DNA of 64,000 bases, taken from positions 237,936 to 301,935 of the forward strand of contig NZ_KE387246.1 in NCBI RefSeq assembly GCF_000430785.1, in the 5' to 3' direction. This stretch comes from Ectobacillus panaciterrae DSM 19096. GTDB lineage: Bacteria > Bacillota > Bacilli > Bacillales > Bacillaceae_G. Shown piece by piece: positions 54,542 through 62,968 of this stretch. The position numbers and the translations under genes were made by a program. The notes beneath the pieces were generated by a model. The model saw nothing but the letters and a program-made list of their open reading frames with translations, was not told the origin of the DNA and searched no databases. Every line of letters starts with the position of its first letter. Within the stretch, counting starts at the first letter, position 1.

Positions 54542-54583
54542 AAAAGCCCTGAGTAAATAGGAAAAGATTACTCAGGGCTTTTT
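54542..54583 (+). terminator. Terminator of the 2HCT gene
   Basis: AAAAGCCCTGAGTAA..TTACTCAGGGCTTTTT. Confidence 0.87.
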
Positions 54584-54637
54584 GCTTCAACAAAACAGAC
54601 TTTCCTAAAGAAACAACATCTTCTTCAGGAAAGTCCT

Positions 54638-54794
54638 TATATACAAGTGAATAAAAAAACGTTGATAGTGGTGAGAGATCAAAAGACGTGCAGAAGCGGT
54701 CAAACCTTTGGTTCCAAGGGTAAACCAGAGAGAAGAAGCATGCAATGCTCCTTTTTGGTTGCACATAGCACATGGTATAATTCACTTATATATA
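54638..54794 (+). mobile_element. MITE-like repeat, copy 10
   Basis: Short copy: TATATACAAGTGAAT at left, ATTCACTTATATATA at right. Small deletions fall in the core and in the loop (CCTTTGGTTCCAAGGG). Confidence 0.83.
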
Positions 54795-54864
54795 GATAGA
54801 CGCCTGTAATCAGGCGCAACAAATCATTAGGAACATTCAGGGTTTTTGTATTGGGGGGATCGAG

Positions 54865-55617
54865 TTGGCTATTGCGCTGACTATGTTTGTGATGGGAATT
54901 TTATTAGGATTTGTCGGAGCGGGAGGATCAGGCTTTATTATCGCTATTTTAACTGTTCTCTTTGGGGTTCCGATTCATACTGCTTTAGGTACCTCGCTTG
55001 CAGCTATGGTGTTTACTACGATGTCAGGTGCTTACAGTCACTTTCGGCAGGGAAATATTTCTGTAAGGACTGGTCTAATCGTAGGCGGATTTGGGGCCGT
55101 TGGTTCCTATCTTGGTTCAAAGACTGCCGGATGGATTCCTGTGCATTCTTTGCACTGGCTAACAGCGGGGATGTTATTTCTATCCGCGGTTATACTGGTC
55201 ATCCGTTTATTTATGGTACAAAAAATAATAGAAAACAGTGGAAGAGAGATTACTCGTAACACGCTTCTAATTAAAAAAGCAGCAATAGTAGGGCTTAGTT
55301 CAGGAATATTGGCTGGTACATTTGGGATCGGTTCCGCTCCTTTTATCCAAATAGGATTGCTTGCTGTATTAGGGCTTTCTATACAACAATCAGTAGGCAC
55401 AACGATGCTTGTCATTTTACCAATCGCTTTAGCGGGAGGAATCGGATATTATTCCGAGGGGTATTTAAACTTTGTACTGTTAGTGCAAGTATTGGCTGGA
55501 ACCATGATCGGTTCTTATGTTGGGGCTAAGTTTACAAACTATGCTCCTCAAGGCTTTTTGAAGGGTGCCATGGTTCTAACGCCTGTTGCAGCTGGAGCTG
55601 TCATGCTAATAGGCTAG
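54865..55617 (+). CDS. TauE/SafE-family exporter
   Basis: 250 aa, about eight membrane segments in two homologous halves (LLGFVGAGGSGFIIAILTVL, SSGILAGTFGIGSAPFIQIG). Family members export sulfite or organosulfonates or take up related anions. TTG start after GGGGGA. It stands alone after repeat copy 10. Confidence 0.87.
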   Translation: MAIALTMFVMGILLGFVGAGGSGFIIAILTVLFGVPIHTALGTSLAAMVFTTMSGAYSHFRQGNISVRTGLIVGGFGAVGSYLGSKTAGWIPVHSLHWLTAGMLFLSAVILVIRLFMVQKIIENSGREITRNTLLIKKAAIVGLSSGILAGTFGIGSAPFIQIGLLAVLGLSIQQSVGTTMLVILPIALAGGIGYYSEGYLNFVLLVQVLAGTMIGSYVGAKFTNYAPQGFLKGAMVLTPVAAGAVMLIG

Positions 55618-55669
55618 CTTTATAACAAGAGACTAAGAGATTGTTTGCTGCAGCGTATCAATGTTTTCC

Positions 55670-55725
55670 TTGATTTTCTAAATTCTAAAAGCTATAATCT
55701 ATTATTGAGAATAAATATCATTATC
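55670..55725 (+). promoter_or_regulatory. Promoter with Fur box for the iron uptake operon
   Basis: TTGATT (55670-55675), 17-base spacer, TATAAT (55693-55698). GAGAATAAATATCATTATC (55707-55725) matches the 19-bp Fur consensus at 15 positions and covers the start region. A leader of about 130 bases follows. Confidence 0.75.
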
Positions 55726-55853
55726 AAAAAATAGATGATACTTTAGGTTGTATTCTAAAATGCTGTTGCTATGGGATGAACTCTCGAAAGCTTCGTGCCG
55801 CAGCAACAATCCATACGAACACAGCCGTATTTTAAAACAAAGGATTAATTCAG

Positions 55854-56894
55854 ATGAAGTTAAAATGGTTGAATAAGTATTTCATAAAAACCTTTACAGC
55901 TCGTTCGAGCGTTTCATTATTTTGGTTTGTAATGATTTTGGCGGTGTTTGGATTATTATTGTCCATGTTTTTGGCGGTATCGTTTGGAGCGAAAGATATT
56001 ACGCTGAAGACGGTGTGGGCGGCGATTATAAATTATAATCCGACATTGACAACGCATCAGATTATTCATGAATTACGGCTGCCGCGTGTGATAGGCGCTG
56101 CTGTAATAGGAGCGGCTTTTGCGGTTGCGGGAGCTTTGATGCAAGGAGTAACGCACAATCCGTTAGCTGATGCAGGAATCCTGGGAGTTAATGCAGGTGC
56201 GACATTTATGGTTGCGCTTAGTTTTGCAATTTTCCCAAATATACCGTATTCGGTTTTAATGCTGCTTTCGTTTACCGGAGCTGTGTTGAGTACGTCATTT
56301 ATCTTTTTGCTTAGTTCAGCAGGCGGTTTAACACCTTTACGGCTAACCATCGCTGGTGCTGTAGTGTCGGCATTATTGCATTCCATCAGTTCCGGGATAG
56401 CGATTTATTATGATTTGAGTCAGGATCTGGCTTTTTGGTATGCTGGCGGTGTTGCAGGGGTAAAGTGGTCTCATTTAAGACTGCTGGTACCGATACTATT
56501 GATTACAATCGCTTGGTCATTGGTACTGGGGCGTTCCATTTCGTTAATTTCAATGGGAGACGACGTCGCTGCCAATCTAGGCGTGAAAACAAAGAGGATT
56601 CGAATTCTCGGAATGCTCATTGCGGTGATACTTGCCGGGGTTTCTGTTTCGGTTGTAGGCTCGATAGGATTTGTGGGACTCGTGATTCCGCACATTTCGC
56701 GCAGACTGGTGGGAGTGGATTACCGGTTTATTATTCCGGTGTCTGCTTTATTAGGTGCAGTGCTGCTCGTTTTGGCCGATTTAGGCGCACGGATGGTGAA
56801 TCCGCCAAGAGAGCTGGCGATTGGTGTAATGGTGGCACTCGTCGGCGTTCCTTTCTTTCTTTATCTTGCCCGTAAAGAAAGGAGGAATTTATAA
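55854..56894 (+). CDS. FecCD-family iron-siderophore permease (first)
   Basis: 346 aa, nine to ten membrane segments, with hallmarks LRLPRVIGAAVIGAAFAVAG, ALMQGVTHNPLADAGILGVN and SIGFVGLVIPHISRRLVG. It forms the import channel with the next gene. AAAGGATT precedes the ATG. No ATPase gene is in the operon. Confidence 0.93.
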   Translation: MKLKWLNKYFIKTFTARSSVSLFWFVMILAVFGLLLSMFLAVSFGAKDITLKTVWAAIINYNPTLTTHQIIHELRLPRVIGAAVIGAAFAVAGALMQGVTHNPLADAGILGVNAGATFMVALSFAIFPNIPYSVLMLLSFTGAVLSTSFIFLLSSAGGLTPLRLTIAGAVVSALLHSISSGIAIYYDLSQDLAFWYAGGVAGVKWSHLRLLVPILLITIAWSLVLGRSISLISMGDDVAANLGVKTKRIRILGMLIAVILAGVSVSVVGSIGFVGLVIPHISRRLVGVDYRFIIPVSALLGAVLLVLADLGARMVNPPRELAIGVMVALVGVPFFLYLARKERRNL

Positions 56895-57911
56895 ATGAGG
56901 AAACACGTGCAAGGCATAGGGAAGAGAGTGCTTACTGTTAGCATATCCTTGACCATTATTTGTCTGGGCGTCATTATAATCAGTTTGAATACAGGCACGA
57001 TTCGGCTTTCGCCTTTAACTGTTTTACAAACCTTCCTTGGTTATGGTAGCCCGCAAGATGCAATGGTTTTATTCGAATTTCGGCTGCCTCGTATTTTGAT
57101 TACCATGTTAGCGGGAATTGGTTTAGGGATTTCCGGGGCAATTTTACAAGGGTTATCCCGTAATGCATTGGCGGATCCTGGTATTCTAGGTCTTCATGCC
57201 GGCGCTTCTCTCGGTCTTATTGTCTTTCTTACCTTGTTCCACTCGATGAACGGGGCATCCTCACTTCTTATTCCGCTGTTTACGTTTGCAGGCGGTGTAG
57301 TGACTGCTTTCTTGATTATTATGGTAGCGTATGATCGTTATAATGGGCTGCTGCCTATTCGATTGCTTTTAGTGGGAATTGCGATTGCGGCTGGTTTCAA
57401 CGCAATTACGCTGTTTTTATCGCTTCGTCTCGATGAAAATACTTACAGCTTTGCTTCAAGATGGTTGATCGGGAATGTGTGGGGACGGGATTGGATACAT
57501 GTGTATGCGTTGCTTCCATGGATAGTAATCTTTGTTCCGTATGCCCTTTTCCGTTCCAAATCATTAGATGCTTTCTCACTTGGCGATGAGGTGGCGGTTA
57601 GCCTTGGGATTCCTGTACGCAGACAGCGTTTGCTGCTGTTGGCGACTGCAGTTGCTTTATCATGTGCCAGCGTATCGATGGTGGGAGGAGTTGGCTTCAT
57701 TGGCTTGGTTGCGCCTCATCTTGCGCGTCGCCTTGTTGGGCCCTTGCATCAATATTACTTGCCTATTGCAGGGCTCGTTGGTCTAGTTATTCTGGTAATG
57801 GCTGATACAATTGGCCGTTCTTTGTTTCAACCGAATGCCATTCCGGCAGGTGTGGTAGTGGCCTCGGTAGGCGCCCCTTATTTTCTTTATTTACTTATAA
57901 GAACAAAATAA
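56895..57911 (+). CDS. FecCD-family iron-siderophore permease (second)
   Basis: 338 aa and homologous to the preceding gene (FRLPRILITMLAGIGLGISG, AILQGLSRNALADPGILGLH, GVGFIGLVAPHLARRLVG). AAAGGAGG lies in the end of the first permease, and the genes abut without a gap, so they are translated together. Confidence 0.93.
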   Translation: MRKHVQGIGKRVLTVSISLTIICLGVIIISLNTGTIRLSPLTVLQTFLGYGSPQDAMVLFEFRLPRILITMLAGIGLGISGAILQGLSRNALADPGILGLHAGASLGLIVFLTLFHSMNGASSLLIPLFTFAGGVVTAFLIIMVAYDRYNGLLPIRLLLVGIAIAAGFNAITLFLSLRLDENTYSFASRWLIGNVWGRDWIHVYALLPWIVIFVPYALFRSKSLDAFSLGDEVAVSLGIPVRRQRLLLLATAVALSCASVSMVGGVGFIGLVAPHLARRLVGPLHQYYLPIAGLVGLVILVMADTIGRSLFQPNAIPAGVVVASVGAPYFLYLLIRTK

Positions 57912-57933
57912 ACGCATGAGTAGAGGAGACATT

Positions 57934-58851
57934 ATGAAAAAGAAACTTATGATTTTAACAAGCATTATTTCCACTCTTTTCATTCTTGTTTTATCAGCTT
58001 GCAATCAAACAGATTCTAAACAAAGCGCAGCATCTGGCGATCAAAAACCGGCAAGCAAGGATCCTAAAATTGCGTCGCTTTCGATTCATTTAACGAACGA
58101 CTTGCTTGCGCTCGGTATTACTCCTGTCGGCTCCGTTATGGGAGGGGATTTAAAAGCTTTCTTGCCTCACGTGGCGGATCGCTTAAAAGACACGAAAAAA
58201 TTAGGAGTAGCAGCAGACCCTGATATGGAATCGCTGTTAGCATTAAAACCTGACGTAATTTATGCCGACGAGCAATACGCGGGAAAAGACCTTACAAAAT
58301 TTAAAAACATTGCACAGACTCAAGTATTTAACCTTGATGACGGGACATGGCGAGACCATTTGAAAAAGATCGGAAAGCTTGTTAACCGTGAACAGCAAGC
58401 CGAAACCTTTATTAATGACTATCAAGCTCAAGCGGAACGCGTAAAGCCTCTTATTCATAACAAAATCGGCAACAACGGTAAGGTGATGGCAATCCGTGTT
58501 ACAGCGAAAGAACTGCGTGTCTTTGGGATGAAACGTCCTATGGGACCTATCTTATTTAATGATTTAGGCTTAAAACCGGCAAACGGCGTTGAGAAAATTA
58601 ATAAAGCCTATGAAGTGATTTCCCAAGAAACGCTTCCGGATTTTGATGCAGATGCTATCTTTGTAATTGTCAATAAAGAAGACAAAGCACAAAAGGTTTT
58701 CGAACAATTGAAAAGTAACCCAATTTGGCAAGGATTAAAAGCTGTGAAAGAAAACCATGTCTATATCATTGAGGATCAACCATGGCTTGATTATTCAGCA
58801 CTAGGCAATAAAATGGCACTAGATGCCGCAGAAAAAATCTTTGCGAAATAA
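57934..58851 (+). CDS. Iron-siderophore-binding lipoprotein (FhuD/YfiY-like)
   Basis: 305 aa. Lipobox LSAC (Cys about 23), then a class III binding protein: IASLSIHLTNDLLALGITPV, LLALKPDVIYADEQ, WLDYSALGNKMALDAAE. It captures the ferric siderophore for the two permeases. I chose the ATG at 57934, with GAGGAG upstream. The chelator type is not apparent. Confidence 0.92.
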   Translation: MKKKLMILTSIISTLFILVLSACNQTDSKQSAASGDQKPASKDPKIASLSIHLTNDLLALGITPVGSVMGGDLKAFLPHVADRLKDTKKLGVAADPDMESLLALKPDVIYADEQYAGKDLTKFKNIAQTQVFNLDDGTWRDHLKKIGKLVNREQQAETFINDYQAQAERVKPLIHNKIGNNGKVMAIRVTAKELRVFGMKRPMGPILFNDLGLKPANGVEKINKAYEVISQETLPDFDADAIFVIVNKEDKAQKVFEQLKSNPIWQGLKAVKENHVYIIEDQPWLDYSALGNKMALDAAEKIFAK

Positions 58852-58946
58852 CCAATTCGATTCAAAAACCGATGCTTGGTTAAGTAAGCTGCTCGGCATA
58901 TAAGGGCAGCACATGCCTATCAAGCAAGGCAAAAGCATATCTTAAA

Positions 58947-58998
58947 AAACGCTATTCTTTTTGTGAAATCATGCAAAAGGAATGGTGTTTTTTTTGAA
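58947..58998 (+). terminator. Terminator of the siderophore uptake operon
   Basis: AAAAAACGCTATTCTTTTTG..CAAAAGGAATGGTGTTTTTTTT. Confidence 0.7.
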
Positions 58999-59097
58999 TC
59001 TTTGTATCTCAGACGATCTTCTTATACCGTTATATCTCATCCCTTGCTCTCGAACAATAAGATAAGAAGATAGGGACTTCTTGAAGGACAAAAGTTG

Positions 59098-59211
59098 CCT
59101 ATAAAACGAGCAGCAACACCAAGTGAAATAGCTGAAGTTATTCCTTTCCTTTCTTCCGATGCTTCTAATTACATCTTAGGAGAAACAATAAATATTAGCG
59201 GTGGAAGGTAA
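59098..59211 (+). pseudogene. C-terminal stub of a short-chain dehydrogenase
   Basis: The frame PIKRAATPSEIAEVIPFLSS DASNYILGETINISGGR-stop is the typical last 38 residues of a classical SDR. Nothing of the NAD-binding part precedes it. It is followed by repeat copy 11. Confidence 0.75.
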
Positions 59212-59246
59212 AAAAGACATGTATAACTAAGATAAATACGAGCATT

Positions 59247-59457
59247 CTATATAAATGCAACTAAAAAAATCGACATAAAAACATTTCTTTTAGGGGGGAG
59301 AGAGCATACGACTAAGCATAGAAGCGGTCAAACCCTTTTCGTGGCCATGCAGGGGTAAGCCATAGAGAGGGAGCGAGTGCAGTTTCCCTTTTGTTCTACG
59401 TGGCAAACGATAGATATGTTGGAATAACACAAAGTGGACTTATATATAATGTGAGAG
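59247..59457 (+). mobile_element. MITE-like repeat, copy 11, diverged
   Basis: TATATAAATGCAACTAAAAA at left and GGACTTATATATAA at right. The core AGAAGCGGTCAAACCC and a shortened stem (ACCCTT/AGGGGT) are still clear. It is the most diverged copy. Confidence 0.7.
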
Positions 59458-59507
59458 TTTTAACCGTCTCACACTCCCTTGCGCTAACTAGAAATATCGC
59501 AACAAAC

Positions 59508-59542
59508 AAAAAGGCTTCATCTTTCTCTGAAGCCTTTTTGCC
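59508..59542 (+). terminator. Terminator-like hairpin
   Basis: AAAAAGGCTTCA..TGAAGCCTTTTT, with T and A runs on both sides. No complete gene precedes it. Confidence 0.7.
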
Positions 59543-59756
59543 ATGCTTGCTTAAAGTGTCCGTAAAGGTTTACTTTTACAGACACATCTTGAAATTAGTG
59601 GTGTTAAGCGAATACTATCCTTTGATACATATATTTTTTAAAATCTATATACAAGCTTTACATTTTATTAATGTCATTTAAAATAAAAATTCATGTCTGG
59701 TTGCTATTGTATATTAAGTAACTTTATTAAAAAAATAGAAACAAGGGGAGAGTTTT

Positions 59757-61058
59757 ATGAAGAAACTGAAGTTGTCCAAGTATTTTAACACCTTAAGTGT
59801 TGCTGCATTAAGTTCTTTTTTAGCTGTAGCTCCTATTGCGAATGCAGCTGAAAACAATCTGCCGCAGGAAACGAAAACGTTGATCAAGCAAGGCTATTTT
59901 AACCAAAAGCTTTTCCTAGACCCAGTAACAGGCGAAAGTAACAAAGGTCAATCTATTCAATTATCCAGGAACGAGGATTCAGTAAGTAACTTAAACAAAG
60001 CACATTCCGTAGGGAGTCTAAGAATGATTGGGGAACAGAGAATTCCGTTAAAACAGGAATTTCAAGGAACTATTGTGGGCGGTCTTTCAGGAATTAGCTA
60101 CGATTCTAAAAGCAACACCTGGGCAATGATAAGTGACGACAGATCAGTTAACAGTCCTGCACGTTTTTATACAGCCGAGCTGAACTACGATGACAAAAGT
60201 TTTAGTTCTGTTCAATTGAACGGGGTGAAATTTTTAAAGCAGCCTGACGGTACCAATTATCCTAATCAAACGCAATACACTACTCAAGGCGGAGAAGTTC
60301 CAGATTTTGAAGCTATACGCCTGGATCCAAAGGATGGAAGCGTTTGGTATACAAGTGAGGGCAATCGCTCTCTTGGCTTAAATCCTTTTGTGAGACATGC
60401 GACTATTGATGGAAAATACTTGTCTGCTTTACCTTTGCCGGAAATATTCAAGGTGTCGCCAAAAACAGAGATTGGATCACGCGATAATTTGACCTTTGAA
60501 GGTATGACGTTTGCACCTAACGGTAAATCGTTATGGGTTTCCATGGAAGCTCCTTTATACCAGGATGGACCTGTACCTACCGTAAACTCCGGGGCATTTT
60601 CACGGATCACGCAATACGACCGCAGCGGAAATATGCTGGCCCAATATGCATACCCTATTGAGCCTATTCCAGCAGCGCCAGCCCCTGGTAAATCTGCAGA
60701 TAATGGTGTGTCGGATATCCTGGCGGTAAACGACCACAAACTGCTAACAATTGAACGCGCCGGTGTGCAAGGTGCGGATGGAAGCTATAAAAATTTTATT
60801 CGTATTTATGAGATTGATACGCATGGAGCTAGTAATATTAGTAACATTTCGTTACAAGGAAGCAAATTCAAGCCTGTCAAAAAACGCCTAGTGCTTGATT
60901 TAACAACATTGGGCTTATCTAAGCTTGACAACATCGAAGGCATCTCTTGGGGCCGCAAGCTTGCAAATGGACACGACAGTCTGGTGCTAGTATCGGATGA
61001 TAATTTCAATCCTAGCCAGGTGACCCAATTCTTAGTATTTGAAGTATTGCCAAAATAG
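59757..61058 (+). CDS. Secreted esterase-like/phytase-like beta-propeller protein
   Basis: 433 aa. Signal peptide with probable cleavage after PIANA (about residue 30). The mature protein matches the esterase-like phytase family (GGLSGISYDSKSNTWAMISD, DFEAIRLDPKDGSVWYTSEG, TFEGMTFAPNGKSLWVSMEA, NIEGISWG). The family is predicted to hydrolyse phosphate esters; activity of this member is unproven. AGGGGAGAG precedes the ATG. Confidence 0.85.
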   Translation: MKKLKLSKYFNTLSVAALSSFLAVAPIANAAENNLPQETKTLIKQGYFNQKLFLDPVTGESNKGQSIQLSRNEDSVSNLNKAHSVGSLRMIGEQRIPLKQEFQGTIVGGLSGISYDSKSNTWAMISDDRSVNSPARFYTAELNYDDKSFSSVQLNGVKFLKQPDGTNYPNQTQYTTQGGEVPDFEAIRLDPKDGSVWYTSEGNRSLGLNPFVRHATIDGKYLSALPLPEIFKVSPKTEIGSRDNLTFEGMTFAPNGKSLWVSMEAPLYQDGPVPTVNSGAFSRITQYDRSGNMLAQYAYPIEPIPAAPAPGKSADNGVSDILAVNDHKLLTIERAGVQGADGSYKNFIRIYEIDTHGASNISNISLQGSKFKPVKKRLVLDLTTLGLSKLDNIEGISWGRKLANGHDSLVLVSDDNFNPSQVTQFLVFEVLPK

Positions 61059-61093
61059 ACTCTTACAACAGAACCTCTACAAGAAACAAACAT

Positions 61094-61122
61094 AGAGCTG
61101 GCATTTGACCGGCTTTTTTTGT
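61094..61122 (+). terminator. Terminator of the phytase-like gene
   Basis: AGCTGG..CCGGCT followed by TTTTTTTG. Confidence 0.7.
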
Positions 61123-61185
61123 TTTGTTGTCGATAAAAAAAGACAGAATCTCTATGAAAGAGCATACTGTCTACACCATTATAAA

Positions 61186-61596
61186 TTATTGAACTTTTCT
61201 TATTTGACCACGAATTTCGCCATTTGGATGTCTTTCCGTATGAGCGTTCGCGTAAGTATTGCCTGTTTGCATCTGCCTTGCTAGCTCTGATAAAGACATT
61301 CCCTGTAAAGGACCAACAAGGTCTTTTTCTGTGATTGTCCCAGTTACGACTCCAGTATCGACGCTGATACCACGTGTTACTGGTCCAAAAAGGAATACGA
61401 CAACTGGTCCATTTTCGCCTCTCATTCCTAAATGAATATGAGCAACAGTAAACTTTTCTAAATCATTCACAAATAATCTAAAACGAAGTCTTGTAAAATC
61501 ATCGTTGAATACAAATTCTGCTGAACCAAAAGCATCTGTTCTTACAGACGGAACTTCCTCACGACCTGTTAACCTAGCAAAAAACCATACAGCCAT
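61186..61596 (-). CDS. CHRD-domain protein
   Basis: 136 aa from the ATG at 61596 (MAVWFFARLTGREEVPSV). CHRD hallmarks are VAHIHLGMRGENGPVVVFLF and HTERHPNGEIRGQI. There is no signal peptide. The domain was first seen in chordin; its bacterial role is unknown. AGGGAAG lies 11 bases upstream; a TTG further upstream (61629) would add 11 residues. Confidence 0.8.
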   Translation of the reverse strand: MAVWFFARLTGREEVPSVRTDAFGSAEFVFNDDFTRLRFRLFVNDLEKFTVAHIHLGMRGENGPVVVFLFGPVTRGISVDTGVVTGTITEKDLVGPLQGMSLSELARQMQTGNTYANAHTERHPNGEIRGQIRKVQ

Positions 61597-61712
61597 AGAT
61601 TCATTCACTTCCCTATCAACTTGATACAATAGTATATTCCTTTGACAGAAATAGGTTCGTCCTTTTTAACTATTACATTGTTTTTAAACATATAATTAGA
61701 GATATGTACAAG

Positions 61713-61890
61713 TATATACAACTGAATAAAAAACCATCTTTTTTAGTGGGGAGAGATCATCCGGCGACGTGTGGAAGCGGTCAAACCCTTGGTTCATGCA
61801 AGGGTAAACCATAGATAGGAAGAAAGCGCTAATGCCGTTTTGCTGTACCCAGCACATTGAAATGTCGAAATCATAAATCATTTATATATA
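61713..61890 (+). mobile_element. MITE-like repeat, copy 12
   Basis: Left end TATATACAACTGAAT, right end ATCATTTATATATA, hairpin ACCCTTG/CAAGGGT with the short loop. It is the same subtype as copies 5 and 6 (GCTAATGCCGTTTTGCTG). Confidence 0.87.
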
Positions 61891-62084
61891 GTAGGTGATT
61901 AGCTTCTTGTTCTCTTTAAACGGACTTTTTCAGTGCCATCGTTCAAAGCTGAGGGGGTTTTTTATAGAGTTTGGTATGCATTTGGTAAGGGAATTAATAT
62001 ATAAACTAAGATTGTAAGCAGGAACTTTTTGAATTAATATGTAATTATCATGCATTAAAATTCAGAAATAAGGAGACTAGTGCC

Positions 62085-62699
62085 ATGCAATTAGTTTACG
62101 AATCGCCGAATTTAGATGATTACTTAAAAGAATTACCTGAAGTAGACTTTACTCATCCTTTAATACAACAGAAGGCGCATCAGGTATACTTGGATTCTAA
62201 TCATAACCAAGTGGAGTACATAAAAAATGCATATGAATTTGTTAGAGATGAGATTCCCCATTCCTGGGATATTCAAAGTACAAGGGTTACTCAAAAAGCT
62301 TCTGAAGTGTTACAGGAAGGTGAAGGTATTTGCTATGCTAAGTCTAACTTGTTAGCAGCATTGTTACGTGCAAAAGGAATTGCAGTAGGCTTTTGTTATC
62401 AACGGCTGATGCTATTTGATACACCGGAAAAAGGGTATAGTATCCATGCTCTTAATGCTGTATATATTGAGTCTGAAAATAAATGGATTCGCTTAGACGC
62501 AAGAGGAAATAAACCTGGAGTACAGGCTGAGTTTTCTTTAGACAAAGAAAAACTAGCTTTTCCAATTCACCCTGAGTTAGATGAAGTTGATTATCCTGTG
62601 ATTTATTCAATGCCTAATGAAAAAACCATGAAGGTATTATCTGAGCACACAGATTGCTTAGATATGTATTTGAACTTCTTACCAGAAAGAATTGGATAG
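62085..62699 (+). CDS. Transglutaminase-like cysteine protease-fold protein
   Basis: 204 aa and cytosolic. The catalytic triad of the transglutaminase core is visible: Cys in GEGICYAKSNLLAALLRAKG, His in YSIHALNAVYIE and Asp in WIRLDARGNKPGV. Such proteins act as peptidases or amidases more often than cross-linkers. TAAGGAG precedes the ATG. It is unrelated in sequence to tgl. Confidence 0.87.
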   Translation: MQLVYESPNLDDYLKELPEVDFTHPLIQQKAHQVYLDSNHNQVEYIKNAYEFVRDEIPHSWDIQSTRVTQKASEVLQEGEGICYAKSNLLAALLRAKGIAVGFCYQRLMLFDTPEKGYSIHALNAVYIESENKWIRLDARGNKPGVQAEFSLDKEKLAFPIHPELDEVDYPVIYSMPNEKTMKVLSEHTDCLDMYLNFLPERIG

Positions 62700-62715
62700 A
62701 CTTATATAGTTACTA

Positions 62716-62778
62716 CCGATAACGATGGGGTATGTAAACAAAAGAGCTCGTCAGAATAAAGTCTGACGGGCTCTTTTA
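62716..62778 (+). terminator. GATAAC motif and terminator of the transglutaminase-like gene
   Basis: CCGATAACGATGGGGTATGT (from 62716), then AGAGCTCGTCAGA..TCTGACGGGCTCTTTT. Confidence 0.8.
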
Positions 62779-62795
62779 TAGAATGTTAAATACGT

Positions 62796-62967
62796 TGACT
62801 TCCGACATATCTATCGTTTGCCGCATAGAACAAAAGGGAAACTGCGCTCGCTCCCTCTCTCTGGTTTACCTTTGCATGAACCACTACAAAGGTTTGACCG
62901 CTTCTGCACGTCGCCGGATGATCTCTCCTCACTATCAAAAGACGGTTTTTTTATTCACCTGTATATA
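62796..62967 (-). mobile_element. MITE-like repeat, copy 13
   Basis: Minus orientation; the right end in the picture is TTATTCACCTGTATATA. The hairpin is ACCTTTG/CAAAGGT (compensated pair) with the long loop. The other end is degenerate. It stops one base before the stop codon of the hydrolase gene. Confidence 0.82.
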
Positions 62968-62968
62968 G

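Noticed and set aside
9550-62967. Reading the repeats as a CRISPR array or phage attachment sites
   Set aside because: The copies are long, dispersed, carry inverted ends with TA and have no regular spacers; there are no cas or integrase genes.
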